Assembly (NCBI GenBank): GCA_026826555.1
Contig: JAKSZT010054334.1
Location: 32,597,556 to 32,661,555 of the forward strand
DNA length: 64,000 nucleotides
Reading direction: 5' to 3'
DNA from: Tolypeutes matacus
Lineage: Eukaryota > Chordata > Mammalia > Cingulata > Chlamyphoridae
Of this stretch, positions 10,160-21,763 are shown in pieces; the first letter of the stretch is position 1, and each line of letters starts with the position of its first letter. The notes below the pieces were generated by a model. That model did not search any database, was not told where the DNA came from, and saw only the letters and a program-made list of their open reading frames with translations. Made by a program: the position numbers and the translations under genes.

Positions 10160-12110
10160 TCTTAAAGAAGCTTTAGATTACATTGAAAATATAGGGGCTT
10201 CCCATATACCCCCCCTCCCCCCTCCCACACTTTCCCGCATCAACAACATCTTACATTAGTGTAGTACATTTGTTACAATTGATGAATGCATATTAGAGCA
10301 TTGCTACTAAGCATGGTCTACAGTTTACATTATGGTAAATACTTTGCACTGCATAATTTTATAGGTTTTGACAAAATGTATAATGGCTTGTATCTATCAC
10401 TGCAGTGTCATGCAGAACAATTTCAGTGTCCCCAAAATGCCCGTGTCACACCTACTCTTCCCTCCCCCTTCCCTCTGAACCTCTGGTGACCACTGTCTTT
10501 GTATCAATGTTATAAGTAATTCTGTTGCTATAATAATAAGAAGACTATAGTCCATAGTTACATTCCCATCTTATATTTGTTTGTTTCTCAGTCTTGAGAA
10601 TTTGGGGATAATGATGCCCTCTCTGCTTCCAATTGAGAGAGGGCTTAGATCCCGTGGAGCAGATGGATGGAACTGTCTTGCTTGCTGTTGTAGATACTCT
10701 GTTTTTTGGGATGGATATTGTCCACCATCATCCTTTTGTTTGTTGTCCGGGTTGAGTCCGATGAACTGGAGAGTGGTGTTGGCTGCAACTCTGCTGAGAT
10801 TCGGGGCTCAACCGGCATACGAACAGCCAGAAGATTTAAGTCTCTGGTACATATGTTTAATGGATATAGTACTAATTATAGGTTCAAATAAAAGGGGCAA
10901 AAGAATCATATATAGGAAAATTATAAATGAGTCTAACTCTGATACCTTGGGGAGGTAGGTTAACATATATTCCAAAGTAAGGTCCACCAACAAGGTGCAA
11001 ATTTCCTGGGGTTCTCTGCCCTGCTGATAGTGTCTAGATGTCTCTAGAGCCCTCAGGAGCACCTCTGCTTGAGGCACTTTTTACTGTGGCAGTCGGTGAG
11101 ATCCTCCAAAGACATGCATAAGCGTAACCTCTGGAGTGACCTCCCAACTCACTTTGAAATTTCTTAGCCATAAAAACGTGTTTGCATTTAAAATTTCCCC
11201 CTTTCATTCAAATATTTTTCTAAATGCATCGCTAGTTGGCGCTTAATAATCCCTTGGTGCCAGGGAGGCTCATCCCTGGGAGTCTTGTCCCACACTGGGG
11301 GAAAGGTAGTGAGTTTACATGGCTGAGTTTTGGCTCAGAGAGAGGCCACATTTGAGCAACAAGGAGGCTTTCAAGGGACAACTCTTTGGCAATATATATT
11401 ACTAAGCTAAGTTTCAATTTCACAAGAACATGGAGCCAGTGTAGCTCAGTGGTTGAATGCCTGCTTTCCATGTATGAGGTCCTGGGTTCAATCCCCGGTA
11501 CCTCCTAAAAAAAAGAGCGGGAGGGAGCACATGTATCTTACGTGATTGAGCACCTTCTGCCCATGTATAAAGTCCGGGGTTCGTTCCCTGGTACCTCCTA
11601 AAAACAAACAAACAAACAAAAAAAAAACAAAAAGCCCAACTGCCATTGAAGAGTGGATGTAGCTTAGTAGTTGAGCGCCTGCTCCCCATGAACGAGGTCC
11701 TGGGTTCAATCCCTGTTACCTCCTTTAGAAAAAAATCAATTTCACAAGAGCAAGGTTCATAAGTACAAGCATCAGTAGGGTCATAAGTATAAGCATCAAT
11801 ATCAAGGGCGTAGCATATTGGTCTGTCCTCTTTCGCTAGCCACTGTCCATGTTCTCTAGAGATTCTTACCACTCTATTAGAGATTGTAGCAGGACTCCCG
11901 AGGATGGGAATTGAATATTCCATCAGTTATTGTGTGGGTCTCCACATACCAATATAACACCCCATGACCACCTGAACACATTCATATTCCATAAAGGCAT
12001 GCCCCAAGTGCATCCCTCCCCACACGCCCCCCCCATACCCCACCAGTAATCCTACCTTACCACAGTTGCAACCCTTCTGCAATCCAAAACCTCCCCAAAT
12101 GCAAAGCCAA
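10160..12110 (-). mobile_element. L1 3' end with long atypical 3' UTR (xenarthran subtype)
   Basis: The + strand begins with the reverse complement of an L1 3' terminus (agaagctttagattaca, ccccctccccc, tgttacaattgatgaatgca, ggttttgacaaaatgtataa). After about 10,500 it continues into sequence I do not know from general L1 3' UTRs (cagtcttgagaatttgggga, then a stretch to about 12,110). The same extra module recurs at 25,500-25,690 and 27,630-28,030, so it belongs to the element. It is interrupted by the SINE trimer at 11,431-11,735. The 5' limit is uncertain. Open frames of 60-167 codons here are not conserved L1 proteins. Confidence 0.7.
11431..11735 (+). mobile_element. DAS-SINE trimer inserted as one unit
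   Basis: Three tRNA-like heads in the same orientation start near 11,432, 11,518 and 11,650. Each has its own A-box region, a B box (gggttcaatcccc or variants) and the tacctcct end, separated by A-rich linkers, one with (CAAA)n. A single target duplication brackets the whole array: tcaatttcacaagaaca at 11,414-11,430 and tcaatttcacaagagca at 11,736-11,752, 16 of 17 identical. No duplication separates the units. Confidence 0.92.
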
Positions 12111-13544
12111 AAAAATAATAATAAAATTAAATAAAAAATTGTCTTTGCATTGTGCCTTTCATCACCATAAGATCTATCTTTTATGTATGATAACAATTTC
12201 TTCTGTATGTTCCTTCCCATCTTTTTTATACATCTGGTTTCTGTGTACAATGTCATTGTAAAAAGACTTCTGCTTTAGGAACCATCAGCTTTCCACTGGA
12301 ATGTAGGTACACATGGATAGGTTAGGAGTCACTGATAGATTGGAATCTTTTGAGAGGAAAGAGTAGAGTTGCAGATAACTTGCTGGCCTGGCAATTTCAT
12401 TTAACCTGCTGTCAGAGCCACAGCCATAGTAAGTGACCTTCATAATCTTGATTTGCTCATGAGAATACTGTATGTCTGAACATGGGAAAAAGGAAACAAC
12501 AGAATACAGCTGATGTAGGTCAGTGGCCTGCCATGTTTTGTGCATTCTACCAACTCAGATAGCATGTTGCTGGGAGTAATTTTTCCTGGGAATAAATTTT
12601 GAAACCCCAACAGTGTGTCATCCTATTTGGATGATTACATTCTCTACACAGGATCATTATTTTATGACCAATAACCGTGAAAGTTGGTCTGCCAGCAGGA
12701 CTGAATATTGTATTTCTTTATTCTCTTTCCATTAGAAATAAACTTTTAGCCATTTTATATAAATTCACCCAATGTAATGTAATTGAAAAATAACAGCCAG
12801 GCAAACACATCAAGGTAAAGGGAAAATAATATGAGAACAGTTAGATCCAGGAAAATGTTAATACCTAGATATGCAGAGAATAAGGTTCTGCACCATAAAT
12901 GCAGGCAAGATGCTAGTTTAATTCATGTATACTGAAGTTCACTTCTCTAACTCTAGGAGAATAAGCACAAAATATTGCCTTAAAGAAGACAATGACTTTT
13001 TGGCCTTGACAGCTTATTTGGAATGACAACGTGGCATGAAAATGTCAATTCAGTAAGGAAGTATGCCAAATTGCATGGAAGTTCTGTAACTATGTATTTA
13101 TATACAATAAAAATACTTTAATTTTAAAAGCATCATTAGTGCAATAATAAATTGTAGCTTTCACTACTTATGTATAGATATATCAATATATAATTGCATA
13201 AATTAAATCTAGTAAATCTAGTCTCTGGCTTTACAAAAAGTATAAATTATACATGTCTGCTAACTCTAATTTCTATCACATTTTATTTGCATCCGTTTAA
13301 TTTTCAGAGAACTTCAAGAATACAAAATAAATGAGAATGAGGTTATTTTAGGGATCTTGAGAGGAATGAAACCAGTCTTTTAAAATTTATTTCTGGTGAA
13401 TTTGAAATACAGATCATATTTTCCAAGGGAGAGTTCCCCCTATTAATCCAAAATTTCAAGATTAGAGTGAAAAAAAATTTCCATCCAAGGCAATCTGTTA
13501 TTTTTATTTCCTGAAAGAATAGGAAGGACTTTCATGGAAGAGAG
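12111..13544. other. unannotated sequence
   Basis: After an A-rich stretch (aaaaaataataataaaatt) the region shows no recognised repeat family, exon or RNA. Reverse open frames of 86-109 codons lack any recognisable motif. Confidence 0.4.
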
Positions 13545-13700
13545 AATATGATTTAGTAGAAGCCCAGGGCTGGAAGTCATTATTCTTGAATTTCAATTCC
13601 ACTTCTGCTGTGGCCAGCTGTACCCGGCACCCACATTTGTAAAATGGAGATGGCTACACCTCCTTCCTCTCTCATTAGACTATGAGAAGGGAAATAACAG
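13545..13700 (+). mobile_element. MIR SINE fragment
   Basis: Sense MIR: gggctggaagtcat, then aatttcaattccacttctgc, acatttgtaaaatggagatgg. Old and diverged. Confidence 0.6.
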
Positions 13701-14227
13701 AATTATCTGGAGAGTTTTTCCATTTCTTAGCAAAATCAGCCCTAAATGCACTGTGGCATTCCAGGGGAATTCTCTAGGGATGCTTTTTGACCCTAGGGCC
13801 ATGCCCAACACTGCATGCAGTAGATACAATGCAATATATAAGTATATGTATTTCTATTACTTGGTTTTGAGTACCACCCTAGAGAGTATTGGCTTTTATT
13901 ACTGCAAAATAGTGTCAGCATGGGTCACTTCACAAAATACATGGTAATTGGGTGGATTAACTCGCATTCTAATCACAAAACAGTGTGAGTAAAGAAAGAA
14001 ATTACAGAAATAAACTTAAGTTATAATAAATGGATTGCTCAGAGTAGACTGATGTATATTTTGACTTACATGTTAAAATTAAATTATAATAAGACTTACA
14101 AATAATAATTCTTACTGTTTCAGTCTACTATTTTAATGAAAAGGAGAGTATATTACAAAAAGATTGAGCAATTAATTAAAAGTAATTCAAGGATTACCTC
14201 TAAATGTCAGAAGCAACTAAAGGCACT
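13701..14227. other. unannotated AT-rich sequence
   Basis: Nothing recognisable. Confidence 0.4.
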
Positions 14228-14238
14228 TAAAACCTATT

Positions 14239-14615
14239 TTTTTAGGGATTTATTTTTATTTATTTCCCCTACCCGCACCGTCATCGTTTGCACTCACTGT
14301 CTGCTCTGTGTGTTCATTTGCTGTGTGTTCTCTGTTGTCTGCTCATCTTCTCTCTTTAGGAGACATTGGGAACAAAACCTGGGACCTCCCGTGTGGGAGA
14401 AAGGCACTCAATCGCTTGAGCCACCTCAGCTCCCTGCTTTGTTGTGTGTCTCATTGTCTTTCCTCTTTGTGTCTCTTTGTTGCGTCAGCTTGCCATGCCT
14501 GCCTGTCGTGCTACCTCACTGTCTGGCTCATCTTCTTTAGGAGGCCCCAGGAACTGAACCCGGTACCTCGCATGTGATAGGCAGGAGTCAATCGCTTGAG
14601 CCACGTCCGCTTCCC
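14239..14615 (-). mobile_element. DAS-SINE dimer, full length
   Basis: Reverse-strand dimer. The tail side (aaataaataaaaat read on minus) is followed by two heads, each showing a reverse B box (gaacaaaacctgggacctcc; gaactgaacccggtacctcg) and a gagccac A-box remnant. The duplication taaaacctatt occurs at 14,228-14,238 and 14,616-14,626, fixing both ends. Both units carry a tRNA-unrelated middle segment, unlike the short trimer at 11.4 kb. Overlapping open frames on both strands are shadows of the element. Confidence 0.92.
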
Positions 14616-14754
14616 TAAAACCTATTCTTGTAAGCAGTAGTTGATGGATGAAGTATTTTAGTTTATGAAATAAAAATTGAAAGCTTGGTACCATTATGTA
14701 AACAGTGAATTGACAAGAACATACTCTAGTTTGAGCTGTGGGCTGGTTACATCA

Positions 14755-14935
14755 CATCCCTTATCTCTTTTCATCCCTACAGCTTTGATAAGGTAAGTAT
14801 TAATATTCCCATTTCAGAGATGAGGAACCTAAAATTGAACACTTTTAGAGTGAACTTGCCCAGGCTCAGAAAATAGTGTATTTTGGTACTAAGGTCTGAA
14901 CCTAGCCCTGCCTCACTGTTTGTGTTTTCCATTAT
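14755..14935 (-). mobile_element. MIR SINE fragment
   Basis: Reverse MIR: tcatccctacagctttgataaggtaagta, cccatttcagagatgagga, then aacttgcccaggctca. A possible extension to about 15,310 (attttgtgaggatctgatgag) may be another MIR piece. Confidence 0.65.
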
Positions 14936-14945
14936 ACTCTGAAAG

Positions 14946-16239
14946 AACATGGAATTTCTTAATCCCTGCGTGGCCAGAATCTCACTCTAAGACTCTGGAC
15001 AAATCACGTAGTCTTCCTAGGAAGTTTGGGGTGACGTAGGCACGGACCAGATGGTCTCCAAAATGCTTTCTGGCTCTGAATTCTGCCAAGGTATATTTAA
15101 TTCAGTAGAAAAAGAAACATTGTTTGAATTGGGTTTCAGTTTTGTCTGCCTAGTGCTGTTGCAGCACTCAACAAGTCCCAGCACCCCTGGGAATCTTAGG
15201 GTGCTCATTTACAGACTGTGAATGTAGTTATGACTATGTTCCTGTTGCAGGGCTTTTGTGAGGATCTGATGAGATGATCTGTGCGAAGGTACTTTGTGCC
15301 CTTTTAAAGTATATCACAAATGTAGAGAATCACCAGGATCACACAGCCTCACTTAAAGACCAATGATTGAAAATATTTGTAGAAAAACAAAAGCATGCAA
15401 ACCTTCCAACCATAAGATGCACTATATGAAACTATTGTATGTTAGGAAGAGCATTTAAACTCTTAACTCATCATGGTAAAATGTAAAGTCATTCTCAGTA
15501 GTTTTAGTAATGACTTGAACTGCTACAATTTGAAACGTACACTGAAAGTGTGAAATTTTCTTTGGGATGAACTTAGAGTTGACACTGAGACTACATGTAT
15601 ACTGTTGACTATAAAAGGCATGAAAACCAATCAGTTTTCAGTAGAATGTGACTTTTATTCATATCTTAATTAGAATGTGTAGGTGCAAGTTTCACACTTT
15701 ATAAGAAAATTAATTGTGGGGAATTTCCATTTCTGTACCTGGAATTCTGTACTTAATTTGAAGTTAGACACATAAAATTGAGATGTTCTGAAACAAAATG
15801 CAAAATGAGATAAAAGCAATTTTATGGAAGGAACAAAATCTTAAAAAAATTTTTTTAAAAAGGAACTAGGAAGCAATATCTAATGCTAGACAAAGAGACC
15901 ATGATGGGTTTGTGATCCAGGGGCAAAAAGTGGTTTCGGCTTACCCAGCGCTGCTCTTAATAGTCACCGTGAACCACTCCGTGTTGGTGCCCTGAAGGCC
16001 CAGTCCCAAAACACATCCTCCTAACATGCATTTGAAATGTGGCTATAATTGGTTGTTTTCTACGAGGCAACATTTTGTCTCTTCATTGTTTGCCCGAAAA
16101 GCTAAAAAGGGAACAAAAGACCTTCAAAAAGGGATGACCAATTTGGGCTGAACTAGAGCTAACACCTCAGATTCCTGCGGTAACTTCTAGATCAGTTGCT
16201 TTGAAGCCCAAGATCTAAAATGAGTTATGTATGCATTTC
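14946..16239. other. unique sequence, possible conserved block at 15,890-16,215
   Basis: Apart from doubtful MIR wording near 14,970-15,310, no repeat is recognised. The block at about 15,890-16,215 has more CpG and GC than its surroundings (cccagcgctgctc, caccgtgaaccactccgtg) and no open frame. It could be a conserved non-coding element; only an alignment would tell. Confidence 0.3.
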
Positions 16240-16251
16240 AAAAACAAATAT

Positions 16252-16433
16252 GGGAAGCAGCTGTGGCTCAATCAGTAGGGCTCCCGTTTACCATATGGGA
16301 GGCCTCAGGTTCGGTTCCCGGGGCCTCCTGGTGAAGGCAAGTCCGCCCGCACGGCGTGGTTAGCTAACCCAGCGAGCACAAGCAGCAAGGGGAGGATAAA
16401 TGAATAAATAAATAAAATCTTTAAAAAAAAAAA
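16252..16433 (+). mobile_element. DAS-SINE, young subtype with long body
   Basis: The head gggaagcagctgtggctcaa differs from the other copies. It has a B box (ggttcggttcccggg), a tRNA-unrelated body (tggtgaaggcaagtccgccc ... cagcgagcacaag), then (AATAAATA)n and poly(A). The target duplication aaaaacaaatat lies at 16,240-16,251 and 16,434-16,445, perfect over 12 bp. It is nearly identical to the copy at 38,751, so the subtype is young. Confidence 0.95.
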
Positions 16434-16445
16434 AAAAACAAATAT

Positions 16446-16965
16446 AATTGTCTGCACTTACCAGATTTTCTACAGTGCAGTTTTACTAGAGAAAATATGT
16501 TGCAAAAGCCAACAGATAAACAACAAACTATAATTTTCCATATTAAAAGTAAATTAAATAGGGCAAGATTTCGTTTTATCCAGCAAGACTAAACAAGCAA
16601 ACCCTGAGAGGTTTACCCAGTCATTCCGAATATTAAATAAAGTATTAAATAAAATCTTAGTGGACTATGTGGGTCCGAAACCGACGGTTGCCATTCTCTC
16701 TTTCCCATTGGTACAGGCTCCTCTTGCTCTTCCTGGGCCACTTTTCCTTGACTTCCTTTAAGATTTTCAGTTGTTCAGCTATTTCTACCTCTTGCAAACT
16801 AGAAATTTTAAAGTTGTCACAGTATTCATGGTGACTTTGGTAATAAAGAAATTTACTAATGATGTACTTTTTTTTTTTTTTTTGCTTGGAAATAAAACAC
16901 TTCCCATAAACCATTTCAATGAATGGATGGTCTACCATTCAAATGGGTTTATCTGTGAAAACAGA
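16446..16965. other. unannotated sequence
   Basis: Nothing recognised apart from a T-run at 16,869-16,883. The reverse open frame crossing it encodes a lysine run and is not a gene. Confidence 0.4.
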
Positions 16966-16969
16966 AGTG

Positions 16970-17215
16970 TTTGCTCAGCTGCTCTGTGCTTGGGTTCAGA
17001 TCCCTATACTGACTGTTTGGCTATCTTACCTTGACAGGTTACTTAATTTCTAGAAGTGGCAGTTTATTTATTTGTGTTTTTTTTTTTTTCTTTTTTTCAT
17101 CTTTAAAATGTGTAAAGTAGGTACCTAAATCCTACAGTGGATGAGTGGATCAAATGAAACAATACACATAAAGTGCTTAGCATAGAGTAGGGCAAATAGT
17201 AATGTTCATTTCAAA
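16970..17215 (+). mobile_element. MIR SINE interrupted by a T-run
   Basis: Sense MIR: cttgggttcagatccctata, ggttacttaatttct, a T-run (17,076-17,097), then catctttaaaatgtgtaaag, tcaaatgaaacaatacacat and gtgcttagcatagagtaggg. Confidence 0.7.
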
Positions 17216-17285
17216 AATTAAAATACTAATTACTTGCTCAGTTGTTGGCTAAAAGATCTATTGAGTAGCAACTTTGAAAGGGACT

Positions 17286-17911
17286 TGTATTAGTCAGTCA
17301 AAAGGGGTGCTGATGCAAAGTACCAAAAATCATCTAGCTTTTATAAAGGACATTTATTTGGGGTAGAAGCTTGCAGTCACAAGGCCCTAAAGAGTACAAA
17401 ACTCAAGGTTACTTCCTCACACACAGTCTGCTGCCTCGTGTTGAAGCAAGATGACAGGTGATGTCTGGGAGGGTTCAGCCTTCCTCTTTCCTTTTAAGGC
17501 TCTGTGGGGCCAGCTTCTTCTGATCTCCGGTGTAGGCTGGCATAGGTCTTTGTCCCCATGGCTCATTTCTTTCTGGGCTTAGCTGCTCTGTTTTCTTCAC
17601 AAGGTCAGCTGTAGACTATCAGGTTCATCTCACTTCCCTGGACTGCAGGATCCTCTGTGTATCTTCTCTGTGTGTGCTTCTCTGTGTTTTTACTTCCCTG
17701 TGAGATTCTGTTTTATCCCCTCCAAGGGGTAGGGACTCTATCCTGCACACCCTAATAATGTGGTCAAATAAAAGCCCTAATCTTGATTTAATAAAGTAAA
17801 AGTGAAACTTCTGAATCTAATACAATCTAATACTCCAGGTGGAACAGACCAGTTTACAAACACAATCCAATATCTATCTTGGGAATTCATAAACAATACC
17901 AAACTGCTATA
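17286..17911 (-). mobile_element. lineage MaLR-like solo LTR (copy 1 of 3)
   Basis: 626 bp. Begins tgtattagtcagtcaaaagg and ends aataccaaactgctata on the + strand. A reverse AATAAA (tttatt near 17,357) sits where the polyadenylation signal of a MaLR LTR would be. Flanking 5-mers ggact (17,281-17,285) and agact (17,912-17,916) match at 4 of 5. Copies 2 and 3 are at 29,191 and 32,110. The end pattern (..gactaataca on minus) resembles MST/MLT LTRs, but I do not know this body outside xenarthrans. No internal genes. Confidence 0.85.
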
Positions 17912-17934
17912 AGACTGTATTTTACCCTGGAGAG

Positions 17935-18125
17935 AATACAACCTGGGCATCCATGTTAGATTTGAGTACAGATCCTGCTCCTCTCACTAACTGCATGACC
18001 TTGGATAAGCTGTATAAATTCTCTGAGCTTGCATCACCATCTGTAAAATGAACCAGTAATGTCACATAGTTGTTTAAACGATGAGAGATGAAATAAGTGG
18101 CTGGCAAGTAGTAGGTGCTCAATGA
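17935..18125 (+). mobile_element. MIR SINE
   Basis: Sense MIR: ctcactaactgcatgacctt, ataagctgtataaattctct, atctgtaaaatgaacc, aagtagtaggtgctcaatga. Well preserved for MIR. Confidence 0.85.
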
Positions 18126-18269
18126 ATTAACTACATAGTTGTTATGCTATAATTTGTATTCGTTAGGAAATAAAATTAGATAAAAGTAGTAAACACAGTA
18201 TAAGGAGGAATTACTAAGAACACAAAACAAAATGAGAAATACATACTCTGACAATACGATATATCCTGT

Positions 18270-18590
18270 CTGTCTAGAGGATGGGAGAGAGAAAAAGCAC
18301 TTTTGCCTTCTATGCTTTGAAAGATGGCTAGGATTTATGGCAGAGGAAGAGGCATTTCTGAAGAGTGAAGTGGTGTAAGCTGAAGCCTTGTAGCAGAAAA
18401 ATGCAAGGCTTAAGGGAAACCTTATAAAGAAATGATGTGAAATAGCACGAGTGGGTTATGGCTAAAACATGAGTGTCTTTAATGTCATGGTAAGGAGGTA
18501 GGGCTTTATCCTGTGGACATCAGAAACCCTCTTGACAGTTACTGAACTTTAGCATTGGTAGAATGAGCAAAGTAGTTTAGGAAAGTGTTT
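18270..18590 (-). mobile_element. L2 LINE fragment
   Basis: Purine-rich + strand matching the reverse complement of L2: ggcatttctgaagagtga, aaatgcaaggct, gtcatggtaaggaggtaggg, ctttatcctgtgg. Old and non-coding. Confidence 0.6.
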
Positions 18591-19240
18591 TAGGGTTCTT
18601 AGTTACCGATGATTGAATCCTCTCTAGCAGTTGCTGGTGACATGGAATTATTAAGTGATATTAGGTGCCAACAGAGCAGCCAGAGGTGAGCCATAGTGAA
18701 ACACTTCTACCAACCCTACCCACCATTTGCACCCCTAAATTGGGACGGGATGCCAGAACCTCCCAGCTGCCCCAGCAGAATTATGTTTCTGTCGTCATAC
18801 CCACGCTAAGATCCAGCCTCCTGCACAGGCCTCCTCCCATCTCTCGTATCTGCCTTGCTTCTGCCTGGTGGAAGCTAGCTCACATGCAGAACCTTAGATG
18901 CAATAGTCTCTGGGAAATGTAGTTTTTATCTTCCCAGACTCTCCTCTTTAGGATATCAAAAAAAACAAAGAAGCCAAGTATGCCAACATTCAGGATCTCT
19001 CCATATGGCTCATCCATTGGTACTGAGATGAATTGGTAGGGACAGAGATGGCCACATGGCCTGGCATCCAAGGGGCACTAGTGTACTAAGTGTCAGAGAG
19101 TAACTCCTGCATTTGGAGAGATTGCAAGAGCAGTAGAAAATAAAGGACAGTTGAGACATTTCAGAGAGTGAATCAACAAGTGGTATTGGCTGTAACATAC
19201 AGGAGAGGCAGTATACAATAGTTACAAGACTATAAAAATC
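18591..19240. other. unclassified sequence between two L2 pieces
   Basis: Lies between two minus-strand L2 parts, so it may be an inserted element of unknown family. The phrase gtctctgggaaatgtagttt near 18,908 is typical of old interspersed repeats, but I cannot name the family. No domain is seen in its open frames. Confidence 0.35.
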
Positions 19241-19460
19241 CTGATTTTATTCATTGAAACATGGGTGAAAAATTGGTAATGGGAAAACATGAATTTGGTT
19301 TTAAATATATTGAGTTTGTATTAATAGATATTCAAGTGTCCTTATCTAGTAAGGAGTTGGAAATGCAAAATTGGAATTTGGGCCTAGATTAGAGCTGAAG
19401 TTGTAACTTTGGGGGACACAATATGAGGGAGAGGAGAATGAGGAAGGGCTCAAGAAGGAG
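19241..19460 (-). mobile_element. L2 LINE fragment (probable continuation)
   Basis: Reverse L2: atgaatttggttttaaatat, ttgagtttgtattaatagat, agagctgaagttgt. It continues the L2 at 18,270 in the right order. Ends near a G-rich tract (gcggggggtggggtgagg, about 19,463-19,480), followed at 19,547-19,562 by a (GA)n run. Confidence 0.55.
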
Positions 19461-19682
19461 TGGCGGGGGGTGGGGTGAGGTAGGGGAATTAAAAGCAAAA
19501 ACAAACTAGAGTGATGGAGGTAGAAGCCAGATCACAAGAGGTTAAAAGAGAGAGAGAGAGAGGTGTATATGAATTAGAGTCATAGGTAGACATCCCATTG
19601 CAGAAGTTAAACTGTGAGAGAAGCAACAGAAATCGTGACCTTCCCCCCTTCTTTTTATTTACAACAAAGAAGGCTAGTTTGT

Positions 19683-20344
19683 ATATTCTTTATTTATTTA
19701 AAAATTTTATTGACGTATATTGCTCACACATAAGCATACATAAACAATAAGTGTAGAGTAAAAGTTGTGAACTTACAAAACAAACATGCATTATACCATA
19801 CAGGGCTCCCATACCTCACCCCACCACTCACACCTTGTATTATTATGAAACATTTTTAAGAAATGATGAAAGAGCATCCTCAAAATACTACTACTAACCA
19901 AAGTCTCTTACATTTGGTGTATTTTTCCCCAGCCCACTCTATGTTTTTTTGTTCATAAACCATACAGATTATCTAAAGTATACAATTAGGGACGTGTGGT
20001 ATAATCACAGAATTGTGCATTCATCACTTCGATCAATATTAGAGCACTTTCATTACTCAAAAAAAAAAAAAAAAAAAAAATCCACTATCATACTCATGTA
20101 TTAATGCTACTAATTACAAATCCTATGATGTGCTTTCACCATTTTCTATTCATTTCCAAACATTTATAAACAACTTTTTACCAATCCTGCACAGATTTAA
20201 CCTCAGCTTTCTATTCTCTAACATTCTATTTTCTGGAGACTTCTATTCTAGCTATCAACTCCATGAGTTTGCACATTATATTTAGTTCATAATAGCAAAA
20301 TCATATAATATTTGTCATTTTGTGCCTGGAGTTGTATATTTTTT
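19683..20344 (-). mobile_element. L1 3' end (first of three stacked pieces)
   Basis: Reverse L1 3' UTR running into the last codons of ORF2: attttattgacgtatattgc, gggctcccatacctcacccc, caattagggacgtgtggtat, ending at atatttgtcattttgtgcctgga. 5'-truncated. It contains an internal A-run at about 20,060-20,081. Confidence 0.75.
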
Positions 20345-20805
20345 GGTAGACTTTCTATTTTGAAATAATTTCAAATTTACAATACTGTTGCAAAAATAAT
20401 ACAAAACCCAAACAAAGAACTCCAACATACAGATACCCAGATCCACAAACTTTCAGCACTTTGCCACATTTGCCGTATCATTCTATCTATCCATCCATCC
20501 ATCTGTCCGTCCGTCCATTTGTCTATTTTCTAAATGTGAGAATAGGTTGCATATACCATGTTGCTTGAACACTTCATACATTCATGTACTTTTCCTAAGT
20601 ACAAGACTATCACTTATGTAACCACCTTAATTACAGTTATCAAGTTCAGGAAATTTAACATTGATATAAAGCTTATAGTATATATTCCAGTTTTTTCCTT
20701 TGTCCCAGTAATGTACTTTTGGGCATTTCCTCCTCTATTGTTGGATCCAGTACGCGATTGTGTATTGCATTTACTCGTTATTGTCTTTTCAGTTTCTCTT
20801 TTTCA
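20345..20805 (-). mobile_element. older L1MB-type L1 3' UTR
   Basis: Reverse complement of the L1MB-type 3' UTR: attttgaaataatttcaaat, ttcagcactttgccacattt, a (ATCC/GTCC)n microsatellite at about 20,481-20,520, then atgtaaccaccttaattaca and gttatcaagttcaggaaatt. The same 3' UTR occurs at 33,375-33,600. Confidence 0.75.
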
Positions 20806-21763
20806 TAAAATTATGGAAACATATATACAAAATAAACTTTCCTATCTCAACCACATCCAAGCATGCCATTCAGTGGTGCTAATCACACACAAGCTATCCT
20901 CAATACCATCTGTTACCAGAATCTTCCCACCACCCCAAACAGAAACCTACACATATTATGCATTAGCGTCCCATTCTCCTAGCCCCTTCCCTAACCTGTA
21001 CTCTACTTTCTCTTGTCTTTGAATTTGCATATTCTATCCATTTTCTATAAGTGGAATCATACAATATCTGTCCCGTTGTGTCTTATTTCACTAAGCATGA
21101 TGTCTTCAAGGTTCATCCACGTAGTACCACGTGTCAGAATTTCATTCTTTTCTAGGGCTGAACAATATTCCATTGTATGCATGCATCATGTTTTGTTTAG
21201 CCATTCATCTGCTGATGGACATTTGAGTTGCTTCCAGCTTTTGGCTTTTGTGAATAAAGCTGAGAACATTGTTGTGCAAATATCGGGCCAAATCCCTCCT
21301 CTCGATTCTTTTGAGTAAATACCTATAGTGGGATTGCCAGGACATGTGGTCGTTCTATGTTTAACTTTATGAGGAATTGCCAAGTTATTTTCCACAGAAG
21401 CTGCAGCATTTTACATTCCCACCACCAATGTACTAAGGTTTTTATTTCTGTGCATCCTTGTCAGCACTTACTTTCCTTTTTTTTTCCTTCAAATAATAGC
21501 CATTCTAGAGAGTGTGAAGTGGTATCTCATTGTGGTTTTGATTTGTATTCCCCTAAGGGTTATGATGAAGAGCATCTTTTCATGTGCTTATTGACCATTT
21601 GTATATCTTCTTTGGAGAACTGTCTATTCTAGTCCCTTGTCCGTTTTTTAAATTGGGTTGTTTATCTTTTTGTTATTGTTTTAGGAGTTCTTTATATATT
21701 CTGTATATTAAACTCTTATCAGATGTATAGTTTCCAAATATTTTCTCCCGTTCTTTTGGTTAT

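Noticed and set aside
11420..11923. 167-codon minus-strand open frame, the longest in the window
   Set aside because: It runs through two units of the SINE trimer and adjacent L1 3' UTR. Cys/Phe-rich translation of repeat tails, no domain.
14136..14577. Overlapping open frames of 134 and 89 codons on +
   Set aside because: Both read antisense through a DAS-SINE dimer; hydrophobic stretches come from CT-rich SINE body.
14775..14800. Micro-exon between ccctacag and gtaagtatt
   Set aside because: Both signals are part of the reverse MIR consensus, a common source of false splice sites.
17286..17911. Part of an intact endogenous retrovirus
   Set aside because: No primer-binding site, gag or pol sequence follows any of the LTRs, and 5-bp duplications directly flank single LTRs. 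All are solo LTRs.
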